From Planctomycetota bacterium (GTDB lineage: Bacteria; Planctomycetota; Planctomycetia; Pirellulales; Thermoguttaceae): DNA of 57,340 nucleotides. The DNA is taken from the NCBI GenBank assembly GCA_029550925.1, contig JAKPGL010000128.1, positions 1 to 57,340 on the forward strand, given 5' to 3'. Shown piece by piece: positions 17,447-26,144 of the stretch. Every line of letters begins with the position of its first letter. Position 1 is the first letter of the stretch. The notes beneath the pieces are model-generated. The model was not told where the DNA came from, ran no database searches, and saw only the letters and a program-made list of their open reading frames with translations. A program made the position numbers and the translations under genes.

Positions 17447-17912
17447 GGCAGTAGCCTTTTTCTGAAAGAAGAGTTGCCCCTTGCCCTCTCTCCGTGATTA
17501 TAGTCCAGAGTATCCAGAAAAGGTAACATTTCCGCCGAATAGGTAACCTGCCATGGGGGCGTAGCATTGGTATCTACACAAATCGGTGGAGGGGGCCGAG
17601 GTTCAGAAGAGTGCAAACCGGGAAAGGACGGTGATCTGGGCCTTCGGGGATTTTAGGCCCCCTCCCCCGGCCTCTCGACGGCCAGGGCAGCGGCGAAGGA
17701 GTTCCGGCCGCCTCGGCGGTTTGCCCGGCTTCCGGCACGGGCCTCTGGAATATGTAGATACCAATGGCCATGCGGGCCTGCAACAGGCGGATGATTCCCT
17801 GGGGTTGCGGCGGGCGGCGATGCTTGATACAGTCAAAATAGTGTCGTTTTAAGGACCTCCCCGCATAATTTTTTGTGCCCCTATCTCTCCTGAAAGAGAA
17901 AAGAGAAAGAGA
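17447..17912. other. Intergenic region with nested inverted repeats
   Basis: A 466-bp spacer without a gene. At 17521-17547 the 7-mer AGGTAAC is repeated directly around ATTTCCGCCGAAT, and this unit resembles the element C family end. The nested inverted repeats are described at 17565-17766. A purine-rich ribosome site (AAAGAGAAAGAG) precedes the next gene. Confidence 0.5.
17565..17766. repeat. 202-bp region bounded by 14-bp inverted repeat
   Basis: CATTGGTATCTACA (17565-17578) and its perfect complement TGTAGATACCAATG (17753-17766) enclose about 174 bp. A second, inner pair GGAGGGGGCC (17588-17597) and GGCCCCCTCC (17656-17665) lies inside. I see no flanking direct repeat of convincing length, so this could be an eroded small element or a structured RNA. 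Confidence 0.6.
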
Positions 17913-19220
17913 ATGTCCCGGATCGTCTTTACCTTTGCCGTCGCAGCGATAGCGACTTTTTCCATAGGGGCGCTAGCAGAACAGACCGCTGAGCCTAGTG
18001 GGTGGAATCGGTTTCGCGGTCCCAACGGCCAGGGCCAGTCCGAGGCCGACTCCATCCCCATCCAGTGGACCGAAAAAGATTATCGGTGGAAAATCCAACT
18101 GCCCGGCGTCGGGCATTCGTCGCCGGTTGTCTTGGGGGGACGGGTGCTGATCACCGCCGCCCGAGAAGACGGAAGCTTGACCCTGCTCTGTGTGGACGCT
18201 CGGCAGGGCAACATCCTTTGGCAAAAAAGCCGATCTTTAGACCTTCATCACCTCCACCCCTATAACAGTTATGCCTCCTCCACACCCGCTGTGGATGCAG
18301 AACGAGTCTATTGGTGCTATGCCCAGCCGAAACGCTATGTGGTCGAAGCCCTGCGTCTGGACGACGGCCAAACGGTTTGGCAAGCCGATCTGGGGGCGTT
18401 TGAATCGGAACATGGTTTCGGGGCCTCGCCCATTGTGGCCGATGGCTTGGTGATTACGCCCAACGAACAAGACGGCCAAAGCAGCATTGTGGCGTTGGAG
18501 GCCCAAAGCGGTCGGGTCCGGTGGCGATGCCCCCGACGGACCGAAAAGACCGCCTACGCCACGCCTTGTCTCTATCGCCCTGCCGAAGGACCGGCGCAGG
18601 TGATTGTGGTCAGTTGGGCGCATGGCCCCAGCGGCATTGATCTGGAAACCGGCAAGCCGCTCTGGGAATTGCCGGTGCTGAAATACCGGGTGGTTGGTTC
18701 GCCGGTGGTGGTGGGCGATATCGTCTTTTGTGCTTGTGGAGTGGGCGGGGTGGGCAAACAGATGATTGCGGTTCGGCCCGGCAACCCGGCTACCGGCGCC
18801 AAGGCAGAGGTTCTTTATGAAGTCCCGCTGCCCGTGCCGTATGTTTGTACGCCGGTCGCCCGGGGAGAGATGCTTTTTGCCTGGGTGGATAAAGGCGGCG
18901 TGGTGGCCTGCCTGGAGACGCGGACCGGCAAAATCCTTTGGCGAGAAAAGGTGGGCGGCGATTACTTCAGTTCGCCCATTCGGGCGGGCAACCGCCTCTA
19001 TAATATCAGCCGCGACGGCCAGATGGCGGTCCTGGCCGCCGAGAAAGAATTCAAACTACTGGCCAAGTTCCCCTTGGGCGAGGGGACCCATGCCACACCG
19101 GCCATTGCCGACGGAGTCATGTATTTAAGGACATTGGGCCACCTGATGGCCGTCGGCCCTCCGAAAGCCGATTTGCCGACGCCCCCCGCAACAGGCCCTT
19201 CCCAATCCATTCCCCAATAA
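17913..19220 (+). CDS. Secreted PQQ-like beta-propeller protein
   Basis: The 435-residue protein has a signal peptide (hydrophobic FTFAVAAIATFSIGALA, cleavage after LAEQ or similar). It then has repeated PQQ-like blades with the recurring A-x-D-x-x-x-G-x-x-x-W pattern: CVDARQGNILWQK, LRLDDGQTVWQAD, LEAQSGRVRWRC, IDLETGKPLWELP, CLETRTGKILWRE. The opening NRFRGPNGQGQSE is the usual start of this planctomycete-abundant group. Such propellers usually serve binding or scaffolding, as in BamB; no calcium-PQQ dehydrogenase active site is evident. It has a proline-rich short tail. It is single-gene; its partner is unknown. Confidence 0.88.
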   Translation: MSRIVFTFAVAAIATFSIGALAEQTAEPSGWNRFRGPNGQGQSEADSIPIQWTEKDYRWKIQLPGVGHSSPVVLGGRVLITAAREDGSLTLLCVDARQGNILWQKSRSLDLHHLHPYNSYASSTPAVDAERVYWCYAQPKRYVVEALRLDDGQTVWQADLGAFESEHGFGASPIVADGLVITPNEQDGQSSIVALEAQSGRVRWRCPRRTEKTAYATPCLYRPAEGPAQVIVVSWAHGPSGIDLETGKPLWELPVLKYRVVGSPVVVGDIVFCACGVGGVGKQMIAVRPGNPATGAKAEVLYEVPLPVPYVCTPVARGEMLFAWVDKGGVVACLETRTGKILWREKVGGDYFSSPIRAGNRLYNISRDGQMAVLAAEKEFKLLAKFPLGEGTHATPAIADGVMYLRTLGHLMAVGPPKADLPTPPATGPSQSIPQ

Positions 19221-19846
19221 GTCGGAAGTGCTGATCCAACAGAAGAAGGAGTTTGGCCTGCCGGGCCGAGCAACATTCCGGCCTGTTGGCAAAAAAGGCG
19301 AAGGGGAAGAAAAAGAGGCTCTCTCAAAACGGCCTTGCCTATTTACTTCCTCCAGCGGGGAGAATAGGTCGAATCTTTTGAGGCTTCGTTTTGTTAGAGC
19401 TGGAGTTTTGCAAAATGGGCTTGTTCGGGTGTTCGTACACGGAACAGGTCCCTCAAAAATCCTGTGATTTTTGAGGGTCGGTAGTGTACAAGATCGGTGG
19501 AAATCCCAAATTTGCAAAACTCCAGTTAGAGCTTCAAAGTCGTCTCTGGTGTTTGGTCGGCTTTGCCGGATTTGCGGAAAACTCCGAGAAGGGGGAAGAA
19601 AACAGGGAAAGGCTCTTTTACGGCCCAGTTGGCGGGCCGGATGGTGCGGCAAACTTGCTCTAGGGTCTCCATTTTTCTCACAATTAGTAGGTTCGAGTTA
19701 TATAGATTCCCCTATAAATAGTGGTCGGTTGGCCCTTTGGCCCCTCCTTCTGGTTGGCCCCCTAGCCGAAACCCTCGGCTAGCGTAGTATGATAGAGAGG
19801 GTGGTTTTTGGCTGTCGAAATGGGCCAATTCGTTTAGGGTACGAGT
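19221..19846. other. Intergenic region carrying MITE-like element B
   Basis: A 626-bp stretch without a gene. It holds the small element at 19394-19531, an AT-rich patch near 19690-19720 with TATATAG and TATAAATAG sequences but no matching -35 box, and the upstream part of the following lipoprotein gene. Confidence 0.5.
19394..19531. mobile_element. MITE-like element B with central hairpin
   Basis: A 126-bp element (19400-19525) has perfect 15-bp terminal inverted repeats, CTGGAGTTTTGCAAA at 19400-19414 and TTTGCAAAACTCCAG at 19511-19525. Directly outside both ends is the 6-mer TTAGAG (19394-19399 and 19526-19531). In the middle is a perfect 12-bp stem, CCCTCAAAAATC/GATTTTTGAGGG (19450-19461 and 19466-19477), with a 4-base loop. 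There is no coding capacity. The tip CTGGAGTTT is shared with element A. Confidence 0.75.
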
Positions 19847-20410
19847 ATGTGGACATTTTTCGCCCTCTTTGTCAGGGGCGTTGTCATTGTCCTGGAGATT
19901 TTGATCTTCTCCGGTTGCGTGGAGGCAGGTCCTCCCGGAGGAGAGAAGGAATCTCCAGCATCGTCCCGTGGGATGTCGGCCTCGGAGAAGACTGAGGCCG
20001 CAGAGGGGGGATTTTCGTCCGTACCTCTGGAAGGTTCTGGGCTTAGAGACGGCCAGCAAAAAGCCAATTCCCTCGCCCAGCCGAACCGGCAATTTCAGGA
20101 ATCTTCGACGCCTTTGGCCGTCTCTTCGGGAAAGGTTAAACGTCCTTCGACTGCCGACGCCGAACGGTGGACAGAAAAAGCCTCTGCCAACCCGTCTTCG
20201 TCCTCGGCCAAAGATTCCCGCCCTTCTGGAAAACCCTCTCCGTCTTCGGCCAAACCCTCGGCTCCTGAGGGCAAACCGAAACCCATCTATGGATTGCCGT
20301 TGGAGTATCATTTTGAACTGCCCGAAGTTCCGGAGCGGATTCAAGGTCCCACGCCAATGCCGGTGGTCTCTAAACCGGCGATCCCTGGTCCCCAGCCAAA
20401 GCGGGAGTAA
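19847..20410 (+). CDS. Low-complexity lipoprotein
   Basis: The 187-residue product has a hydrophobic N-terminus ending in a lipobox-like LIFSGC (Cys24), so it is probably lipid-anchored after export. The rest is Ser/Pro/Lys/Glu-rich and likely disordered, except for a short closing segment YGLPLEYHFELPEVPERI that looks structured. The start codon is uncertain because no strong ribosome site precedes the ATG at 19847. I do not recognise a family. The Arg-rich antisense frame is an expected shadow. Confidence 0.6.
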   Translation: MWTFFALFVRGVVIVLEILIFSGCVEAGPPGGEKESPASSRGMSASEKTEAAEGGFSSVPLEGSGLRDGQQKANSLAQPNRQFQESSTPLAVSSGKVKRPSTADAERWTEKASANPSSSSAKDSRPSGKPSPSSAKPSAPEGKPKPIYGLPLEYHFELPEVPERIQGPTPMPVVSKPAIPGPQPKRE

Positions 20411-20668
20411 TGGGGACGCAGAAGTGTGCTATCCCGAGGGGGGCGAAACCAGGGGGTATCCTTTGGGAGGGCGACGGTCTTTCCTCTTTCCATACGGCAA
20501 GGGGCCTCCACCTCTAGCGGTCCGAAAGCAGGAATGAGAGAATAGGAAGGATTTTATTGGGGGTTCCTTTTGCCCTCCATCCAGACCGATGGGAGGCGGG
20601 GGAAATAAGCCGATGGTGAAGTTAGGACAAGTCGTTCTTCCTACGGCGATCGATCCAAGGAGCCTGAT

Positions 20669-21316
20669 GTGTCTGCTCAAGCAGAACCAGAAAGAGTGAA
20701 GACGATCGAGTTGAAAGACCCGGCCATGGCGGCTTTTTTGGCCTGGCTGGTTCCGGGATTGGGCCATCTGTACCAAGGCCGGACGGGCAAGGGGATTTTA
20801 TTTTTGGTCTGCATTTTGGGACTTTTTCTTTATGGGGTCTATTTGGGCGGCGATAGCGAGGTCGGTTGGGGCCGGGTCGTTTATATGTCGTTCCATCCGG
20901 AGGACCAGCGGTTACACTTTCTGTGTCAGGCGGGGGTTGGGCTGCCGACGTTGCCGGCGGTGATCCAGGCGTTTCGGGTTCGCGGCGGTCGGGCGCCGTT
21001 GTGGGGATCATTCATGGCGCCGCCCCGACTTCCGTCGGATCGCAGTTCGAATCGTCCCACATTGGACGACCTCCATAAAAGGTTGCACCATTTTTTTGAA
21101 CTAGGTACGTTATACACCATGATCGCTGGGCTTTTGAACATCTTGGCCATTTACGACGCCTGGGCCGGTCCCGTGCTGGACGAATCGATCAAAGAAGAAA
21201 AAGAGGACGAAGAAAAAGACGCTTTGGCGGGAGAAGAAAAGTCTTCGTCGGCGTCCGCCGACGCGAAAAGTTCAGAGCCGGGCGCGGAAACCGGCCCCTT
21301 GTCGGACCGCCATTGA
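20669..21316 (+). CDS. TM2-like multi-helix membrane protein
   Basis: The 215-residue protein starts at GTG behind AAGGAG. Its opening helix DPAMAAFLAWLVPGLGHLYQGRTGKGILFLVC has the AAxxxWLxPGxGHxYxGRxxxG pattern of TM2-domain-like proteins. A second helix follows, then a soluble loop with a histidine-rich segment (LDDLHKRLHHFFELGTLYTMIAGLLNILAIYDA) ending in a third hydrophobic helix. The tail of about 40 residues is highly acidic then Ser-rich. The next gene starts just after it, suggesting translational coupling. Function is unknown; relatives appear to be planctomycete-specific (from memory, not checked). Confidence 0.75.
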   Translation: MSAQAEPERVKTIELKDPAMAAFLAWLVPGLGHLYQGRTGKGILFLVCILGLFLYGVYLGGDSEVGWGRVVYMSFHPEDQRLHFLCQAGVGLPTLPAVIQAFRVRGGRAPLWGSFMAPPRLPSDRSSNRPTLDDLHKRLHHFFELGTLYTMIAGLLNILAIYDAWAGPVLDESIKEEKEDEEKDALAGEEKSSSASADAKSSEPGAETGPLSDRH

Positions 21317-21342
21317 CCCATCGTTTTTGGAGGACAACCGGG

Positions 21343-21552
21343 GTGCTGCCGACTGCGATATTCGCTCAACTAGGTTGGATTTATTTTTGGTACGCGGTTC
21401 CGGTGGCGGCGGCCATTAGTTTAGTCTATGCCGCCACACGCCATGAGGAAATCCACTTGATTTTTCGTCATGCCTTCGGCTGTGCGACCTGGATCGTAGG
21501 ACTCATGGCGGTCGTGGGGGTCGTCATGGCGGTGGTTTCTGCCTGGTTATAA
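21343..21552 (+). CDS. Small two-helix membrane protein paired with TM2-like gene
   Basis: The 69-residue product has two hydrophobic helices, IYFWYAVPVAAAISLVYAA and WIVGLMAVVGVVMAVVSAWL, joined by a short basic loop RHEEIHLIFRH. I place the start at GTG 21343 because GGAGG lies at 21329-21333; a TTG at 21313 overlapping the previous stop (TTGA) would add ten residues. The 26-bp gap and shared membrane nature suggest it works with the preceding protein. The stop codon lies inside a GGTTATAACAA repeat. Confidence 0.65.
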   Translation: MLPTAIFAQLGWIYFWYAVPVAAAISLVYAATRHEEIHLIFRHAFGCATWIVGLMAVVGVVMAVVSAWL

Positions 21553-21567
21553 CAACCGGTTATAACA
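21544..21567. repeat. Near-palindromic GTTATAAC pair
   Basis: Two copies of GTTATAAC, itself a palindrome, stand five bases apart, and together they read as an almost perfect inverted repeat. The first copy contains the stop codon of the small membrane gene. It could be an operator or weak transcription end; no tract of T residues follows. Confidence 0.4.
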
Positions 21568-21712
21568 AAACAGACGCCCAGCCGTCGAACACGATGCGTT
21601 CGGCGGCGAATCGGCGGGGCGGTTTGCTGGGACGGAAACCCGAGATCGCCCGGTCTATCAGAACACGATTTTACTGCTGGGAGTATGCATTCCGTTTGAC
21701 AAGGAGCCGACT

Positions 21713-23056
21713 ATGCGTGTAGTGGTTTTGGGGGCGGGAACTGTCGGTGCTTCCATCGCCGAATTGCTTTGCACCCATCGCCATGAGGTGACGGTAGTCG
21801 ATCACGATCCGGAGTGCATCAAACGGGTCCGGGAAGAATTGGACGTGCGGGCGTTGGTCGGCTCCGCGTCGCAATCCAGTGTGTTATTCCAGGCGGAGGT
21901 GAGCGGGGCCGACCTGTGCTTGGCGGTTACCGGCGTCGATGAGGTGAACATTGTGGCGGCCAGCATGGCCAAGGCGATGGGCGCCCGTCGCACGCTGGCT
22001 CGGGTCTATTCCCCGGTGTTTTGCGATCTGAGCACGTTCGATTACCAGCGGCATTTTAAGATCGATCGGCTTTTGAGCCTGGAGCATTTGTCGGCGGTGG
22101 AGCTGGCCCGGAGTATCCGCTATCCCGGGGCGATGTTGGTCGAGGATTTCGCCCGGGGCGAGGTGGAAATGCAGGCGTTTGCCCTTTCAGAAGAAATCGC
22201 CGCTTTGGGAACGCCGTTGCGGGAGCTGAAATTGCCGAAAGGGGTGCGGATCGGCTCGATCCATCGAGGCGAAAAGATTTGGATAGCCGGGGCGGACGAT
22301 CAGCTTCAGTTGGGCGACCATATCACGCTGATCGGCGCCCGCGACCAGATCGACGAAGTCAAAGAGATGTTTTCCATCCAGCCGCCGCCCAAACAGCGAG
22401 TCATCATTGCCGGCGGCGGCGAGACCGGCTATCATTTGGCCCAATTGCTGGAAGGGCGGCGGTTTTCGGTGTCGATTCTGGAATGGGACAAGGCCCGATG
22501 CGAGTTTTTGGCCGCCCATTTACCTCACGCCACCGTCCTGCAAACCGACATCCGCCGCCGCCAGACCCTGGAAGAAGAGCAGATCGGTCGGGCCGAGGTC
22601 TTTGTCGCCTGCACCGGCGACGACGAAAACAACATCATGGCCTGCGTCGAGGCCCGCGAACTAGGGGCCAAGACCTGCCTGGCCCTGATCAATCGGCCCG
22701 ATTACGCCAATGTGATCGGCAAACTGGGCATTGCCTACGCGGTCAGCCCACGGGAGGTGATCGCCCGCCATGTACTGGCCTTTTTGAACACCGGCCCGGT
22801 GGTAACCCGGTTGCCGCTCACGCCGGACGGCCCCATCGACGTATTGGAAATCGAAGTGTTGCCCGAGGCCCCGGTTACCCAACATGTCCTGTCGCAGGCG
22901 GCGTTGCCTCCTCAGTGCTTGGCCGCCGCGGTGGTCCGGGAAAACTTCGCCTGGGTCCCCGGCGCCGACGACCGCTTGCAACCGGGCGATACGGTGGTCC
23001 TTTTGGCCGACCGCGAGGTATTCAAGGACATCGTCCAAGCGTTCACTCCGCTCTGA
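21713..23056 (+). CDS. trkA: TrkA potassium-uptake regulatory subunit
   Basis: The 447-residue protein has the classic double arrangement: RCK-N Rossmann domain (VVVLGAGTVGASIAE, residues 3-17, with acidic VVDHDPE), RCK-C domain, then a second RCK-N (VIIAGGGETGYHLAQLLE) and a second RCK-C ending in LQPGDTVVLLADRE. This is full-length TrkA, the NAD/ATP-sensing ring that gates the Trk/Ktr potassium channel subunit. The start follows AAGGAGCCGACT. No TrkH/TrkG channel gene is adjacent in this window, so the membrane partner is elsewhere. All glycines of the first nucleotide site are present; the second has GGGETG. Confidence 0.95.
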   Translation: MRVVVLGAGTVGASIAELLCTHRHEVTVVDHDPECIKRVREELDVRALVGSASQSSVLFQAEVSGADLCLAVTGVDEVNIVAASMAKAMGARRTLARVYSPVFCDLSTFDYQRHFKIDRLLSLEHLSAVELARSIRYPGAMLVEDFARGEVEMQAFALSEEIAALGTPLRELKLPKGVRIGSIHRGEKIWIAGADDQLQLGDHITLIGARDQIDEVKEMFSIQPPPKQRVIIAGGGETGYHLAQLLEGRRFSVSILEWDKARCEFLAAHLPHATVLQTDIRRRQTLEEEQIGRAEVFVACTGDDENNIMACVEARELGAKTCLALINRPDYANVIGKLGIAYAVSPREVIARHVLAFLNTGPVVTRLPLTPDGPIDVLEIEVLPEAPVTQHVLSQAALPPQCLAAAVVRENFAWVPGADDRLQPGDTVVLLADREVFKDIVQAFTPL

Positions 23057-23193
23057 GCGTTCCTCCGGCCATCGTCGAAAAACCTCTCCTATCCCTGGCC
23101 GCTCGCCGCCCGATCTTTCTTCTCTTCTGAGAAGGGACATAGAATTTCCTTGCAACCTTTTTCACTCTACCTTCGGCTAGGAGGTCGTTTCCG

Positions 23194-23610
23194 ATGATCT
23201 ACCAAGAACAACTGACTCTTGCCACGCAAGGCCATCGGCATATCCAGGACCTGACGCCTCGGGTAGCCGAGGTGGTGGCCCGTTCCGGCGCCCGTACCGG
23301 GATCGCTCATGTCTTCCAAGTGGGCAGCACCGGCGCAGTGGGCACGATCGAGTTTGAACCCGGACTGTGCCAAGACCTGCCGGAACTTTTGGATCGGCTC
23401 ATTCCGCCGGGTCGAGACTACGGACATGAACAAACCTGGCATGACGGCAACGGCCATAGTCATCTCCAAGCCACCTGCCTGGGGCCATCGATCAGCGTGC
23501 CAGTGGCCGACGGCAAACTCGTCCTGGGAACCTGGCAGCAAATCTTCCACCTGGAATGCGACATCCGACCCCGCCGCCGCACCATCGTCATTACCATCAT
23601 CGGAGAATAG
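23194..23610 (+). CDS. yjbQ: YjbQ/UPF0047-family protein, copy 1
   Basis: The 138-residue protein matches the YjbQ (UPF0047) family, a compact barrel of about 130-140 residues. The E. coli member has been reported to have low thiamine-phosphate synthase activity. Visible family features are HVFQVGSTGAVGTIEFE, the DYGHEQTWHDGNGHSHLQA histidine-rich active region, and the C-terminal LGTWQQIFHLECDIRPRRR and VITIIGE. The start follows CTAGGAGGTCG. A second family member is encoded at 44060-44482. The wording differs (HVFQVGSTGAVGTIEFE here against [16 protein letters not shown] there), so these are diverged paralogues and not a recent copy. Confidence 0.9.
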   Translation: MIYQEQLTLATQGHRHIQDLTPRVAEVVARSGARTGIAHVFQVGSTGAVGTIEFEPGLCQDLPELLDRLIPPGRDYGHEQTWHDGNGHSHLQATCLGPSISVPVADGKLVLGTWQQIFHLECDIRPRRRTIVITIIGE

Positions 23611-23824
23611 CCGCGAGAATAACCGGTCTGGTGTAGCCGGTCGAAACCTCGCTTTCCTGCCGCCAAAAGGTCGTCGTCCATAGAGTGTTCTTTTGTGTGG
23701 ACTCTTGTTTTTCTCTTTCCGATAGGGTTCTCTAAATAGGCGTCGGCGGCGGAAACGTTGTTTTCCTCCGACTGGTTTCTGAAGCTGTTTCTCGGGCTGT
23801 TCTCTTCAAAAAGGTCGCTAACCC

Positions 23825-25651
23825 ATGTCCTATGCAAAACCCACAGTCTGTGTCGGCGTCTCTCGGTCGGAAGGGAAAAGAGGCGGACGGCAATCCCTTG
23901 GGCTTTTACGGTTGGGTATTTGGATAGGGGTCAGCCTGTGGGCGGCGATCTGCCAGGCCGCCTCGCCAGAGGATAACTTCCCGCAGCTCCAGCGTCGATG
24001 GCCGAACGGCCCGTTCCAAGACCCGAATCGGTTTCCCATTGCCGTTTGGCTCCAAGACCCCAGAAACGCCGGAAAATACAAGGAAATCGGCGTTACCCTG
24101 TATGTCGGTCTTTGGAAAGGGCCGACCGAGGCCCAATTAGCCGAGTTGCGCCGCCACGAAATGCCCGTCTTCTGCGACCAAAACGAGTACGCCCTGGCCC
24201 ACCTGAACGAAAAACTCATCGTCGGCTGGCTCCAGCAGGACGAACCGGACAACGCCCAGGCGCTGCCGGGCGGCAAAGGGTACGGCCCGCCGGTATCGCC
24301 CGAAAAAGTTATCGAGCGATACCAGCAAATACGTCGCCGCGACCCTAGCCGACCGGTTCTTCTGAACCTGGGCCAAGCCGTCGCCTGGGACGGCTGGCAC
24401 GGTCGAGGCGTGCGCACCAACCATCCCGAAGATTATCCCCTCTACGTCCAGGGCGGCGACATCGTGTCGTTCGACATCTATCCGGTGGTCCATTCTAAAC
24501 CAGCCGTGGCCGGCAAACTTTGGTATGTCCCGCGCGGTGTGCAACGCCTGCGACAATGGGCCGGGCCGGACCGGGTGGTTTGGAACTGCATGGAAACCAC
24601 CCGTATCAGCAACGTCCAAACCAAACCCTCCCCGCAGCAGGTCAAAGCCGAAGTGTGGATGTCGCTTATCCACGGTTCGCAGGGAATCATCTATTTCTGC
24701 CATCAGTTCAAGCCCAACTTCGTGGAAGCCGCCCTACTGGCCGACCGCGAAATGGCCGAGGCGGTAGGCAAACTGAATCGGCAAATCCACGACCTGGCGC
24801 CGGTCTTGCGGAGTCCGGAACGCCGGGAATTGGTACAGGCGTCGGCCAAACCGGCCGAGGTGGATGAAGAGATGGCCCGACTGTTGGGACCTGCTCCGAT
24901 CGCCGTATCCGCCCGAGTCTATAAGAACAAGCTGTATGTCTTTGCCGTTCGGATGCAGCCGTCCAACGCCCAAGGGGAATTCTGTATTACAGGACTTCCC
25001 GAATCCGCCGAAGCTCAGGTGTTGGGAGAAGATCGCACGCTGCCGATCCGCCAAGGAATGTTTACGGACCATTTCGGGCCGTATGAGGTACATCTGTATG
25101 AGGTCGCCCTTGGGGAGGCGAAGCAATCGTCAGCATCGGGGACGAAGCAGGCAGGGCCGGCGTCTCCAGACCGGCCCCCCCAGCCAGCCCATGCCGATTC
25201 GGCTAAAGAGGAGCGAGAGCTGCCGCCCGTGGAGTTTTACCCGGAAATGACCTATCCCGACGGCCTCGATGGCTGGATTCGCCCCAAGGAGTGGACCGAC
25301 GCCCAGAAAGTCCAGGTTGCCCAGGCTCAAAGCCTCGCCCAAGCCGAGTGGAAAAAGCTCGCCCCCCAATACGCCCGACGGCTGCCGGTCGAAAAGGTAC
25401 GGGAACTTTCCCGCTGGGCGCAGAAACAGATGGCCCAATATCAAGCAGTCCCGCCGCTGGAAAAAACCGTTTTAGAGCCGGTCGCTCTTGCGCCCAACGG
25501 CCGCCAATTCCTCTTGGAAGGCGTGATCGATACCCTGCCGAGCCATCATCGGCTGGTAACCCGCTGGCTAAAAGTTTACGTTCGCTATGATCTGGAGCAG
25601 AAACGGATCGCCGGCGTTGTCTTTACGATCCGAGGCCAACTGGAGGAGTAA
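23825..25651 (+). CDS. Secreted glycoside-hydrolase-like barrel protein
   Basis: The 608-residue protein has an N-terminal signal (hydrophobic LGIWIGVSLWAAICQA, cleavage after CQAA). A region resembling a (beta/alpha)8 glycosidase barrel follows: PIAVWLQDPRNAGKYKEIGVTLYVGLW, GWLQQDEPDNAQ with a D-E pair where an acid/base would sit, DPSRPVLLNLGQAV, DIVSFDIYPVV and GIIYFCHQFKP. Residues about 330-420 look like a beta-rich accessory domain, then a Pro/Ser linker, and a final domain (residues 450-608) with an unrelated look. I cannot name the GH family, and catalytic residues are inferred from position only. Exported polysaccharide degradation is a plausible role. Confidence 0.72.
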   Translation: MSYAKPTVCVGVSRSEGKRGGRQSLGLLRLGIWIGVSLWAAICQAASPEDNFPQLQRRWPNGPFQDPNRFPIAVWLQDPRNAGKYKEIGVTLYVGLWKGPTEAQLAELRRHEMPVFCDQNEYALAHLNEKLIVGWLQQDEPDNAQALPGGKGYGPPVSPEKVIERYQQIRRRDPSRPVLLNLGQAVAWDGWHGRGVRTNHPEDYPLYVQGGDIVSFDIYPVVHSKPAVAGKLWYVPRGVQRLRQWAGPDRVVWNCMETTRISNVQTKPSPQQVKAEVWMSLIHGSQGIIYFCHQFKPNFVEAALLADREMAEAVGKLNRQIHDLAPVLRSPERRELVQASAKPAEVDEEMARLLGPAPIAVSARVYKNKLYVFAVRMQPSNAQGEFCITGLPESAEAQVLGEDRTLPIRQGMFTDHFGPYEVHLYEVALGEAKQSSASGTKQAGPASPDRPPQPAHADSAKEERELPPVEFYPEMTYPDGLDGWIRPKEWTDAQKVQVAQAQSLAQAEWKKLAPQYARRLPVEKVRELSRWAQKQMAQYQAVPPLEKTVLEPVALAPNGRQFLLEGVIDTLPSHHRLVTRWLKVYVRYDLEQKRIAGVVFTIRGQLEE

Positions 25652-26144
25652 GGGGGGCAGCCTTCTGCCTGGCCCAATATCAGTCCTGATAGGGTTCTGA
25701 ACTTGCCGAGGCAAGGCGGTTCGGTTGTCGCATTCTCGCGGGGCAGATAGGTAGGCGAAATGATTCTGGATCGCCGTTTGTCCGGGAGCGGCATCTCCGG
25801 GGGGCGATACGTCGGGGCGTGGAAAGGAATATATGTTCACTTTTTTCTTGCCAAAACGCCTCCGATCTGCTATATTCCGCATTAGGGCAAGATGATGATC
25901 TAATGAATCGTACTGCTCTGCTTTCCGCTGGCGGTGCGGGCGGCCATCCGCCGTCGGACCGTTCCCGCGCCAAGGCGTCCCGCGGCCTGGATGAATGAAT
26001 TGGCCGCCTGAGCACTCGAGGGAGTCCCGGCGAATGTTTTCGCCGGAGGGGGCAATTCTTCGCAAGTGCTACCGTCGAAAAGGTTTTTCGAGGGGATGGT
26101 TTTCTCTGGATAGATGTAAAAATGAATATCAATCGAGGCGCATT
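25652..26144. other. Leader region of the protease pair
   Basis: This 490-bp region has no gene I can support. A promoter is predicted at 25848-25876, leaving a leader of roughly 260 nt before the ATG at 26145. A 31-codon frame (25902-25997, starting MNRTALLSAGG) lies in the leader but has no ribosome site. The frame of the next gene also runs on upstream of its ATG without a stop. Confidence 0.45.
25848..25876 (+). promoter_or_regulatory. Sigma70-type promoter before the protease pair
   Basis: TTGCCA (25848-25853; one mismatch from TTGACA), a 17-base spacer and TATATT (25871-25876; one mismatch from TATAAT) stand in an otherwise GC-rich context with a T-tract just before the -35 box. It points towards the gene at 26145. 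Confidence 0.6.

Noticed and set aside
19712-20344. Arg/Gly-rich minus-strand frame opposite the lipoprotein gene
   Set aside because: It is Arg/Gly-rich antisense of a Ser/Pro-rich sequence; the plus-strand lipobox makes that strand more credible.
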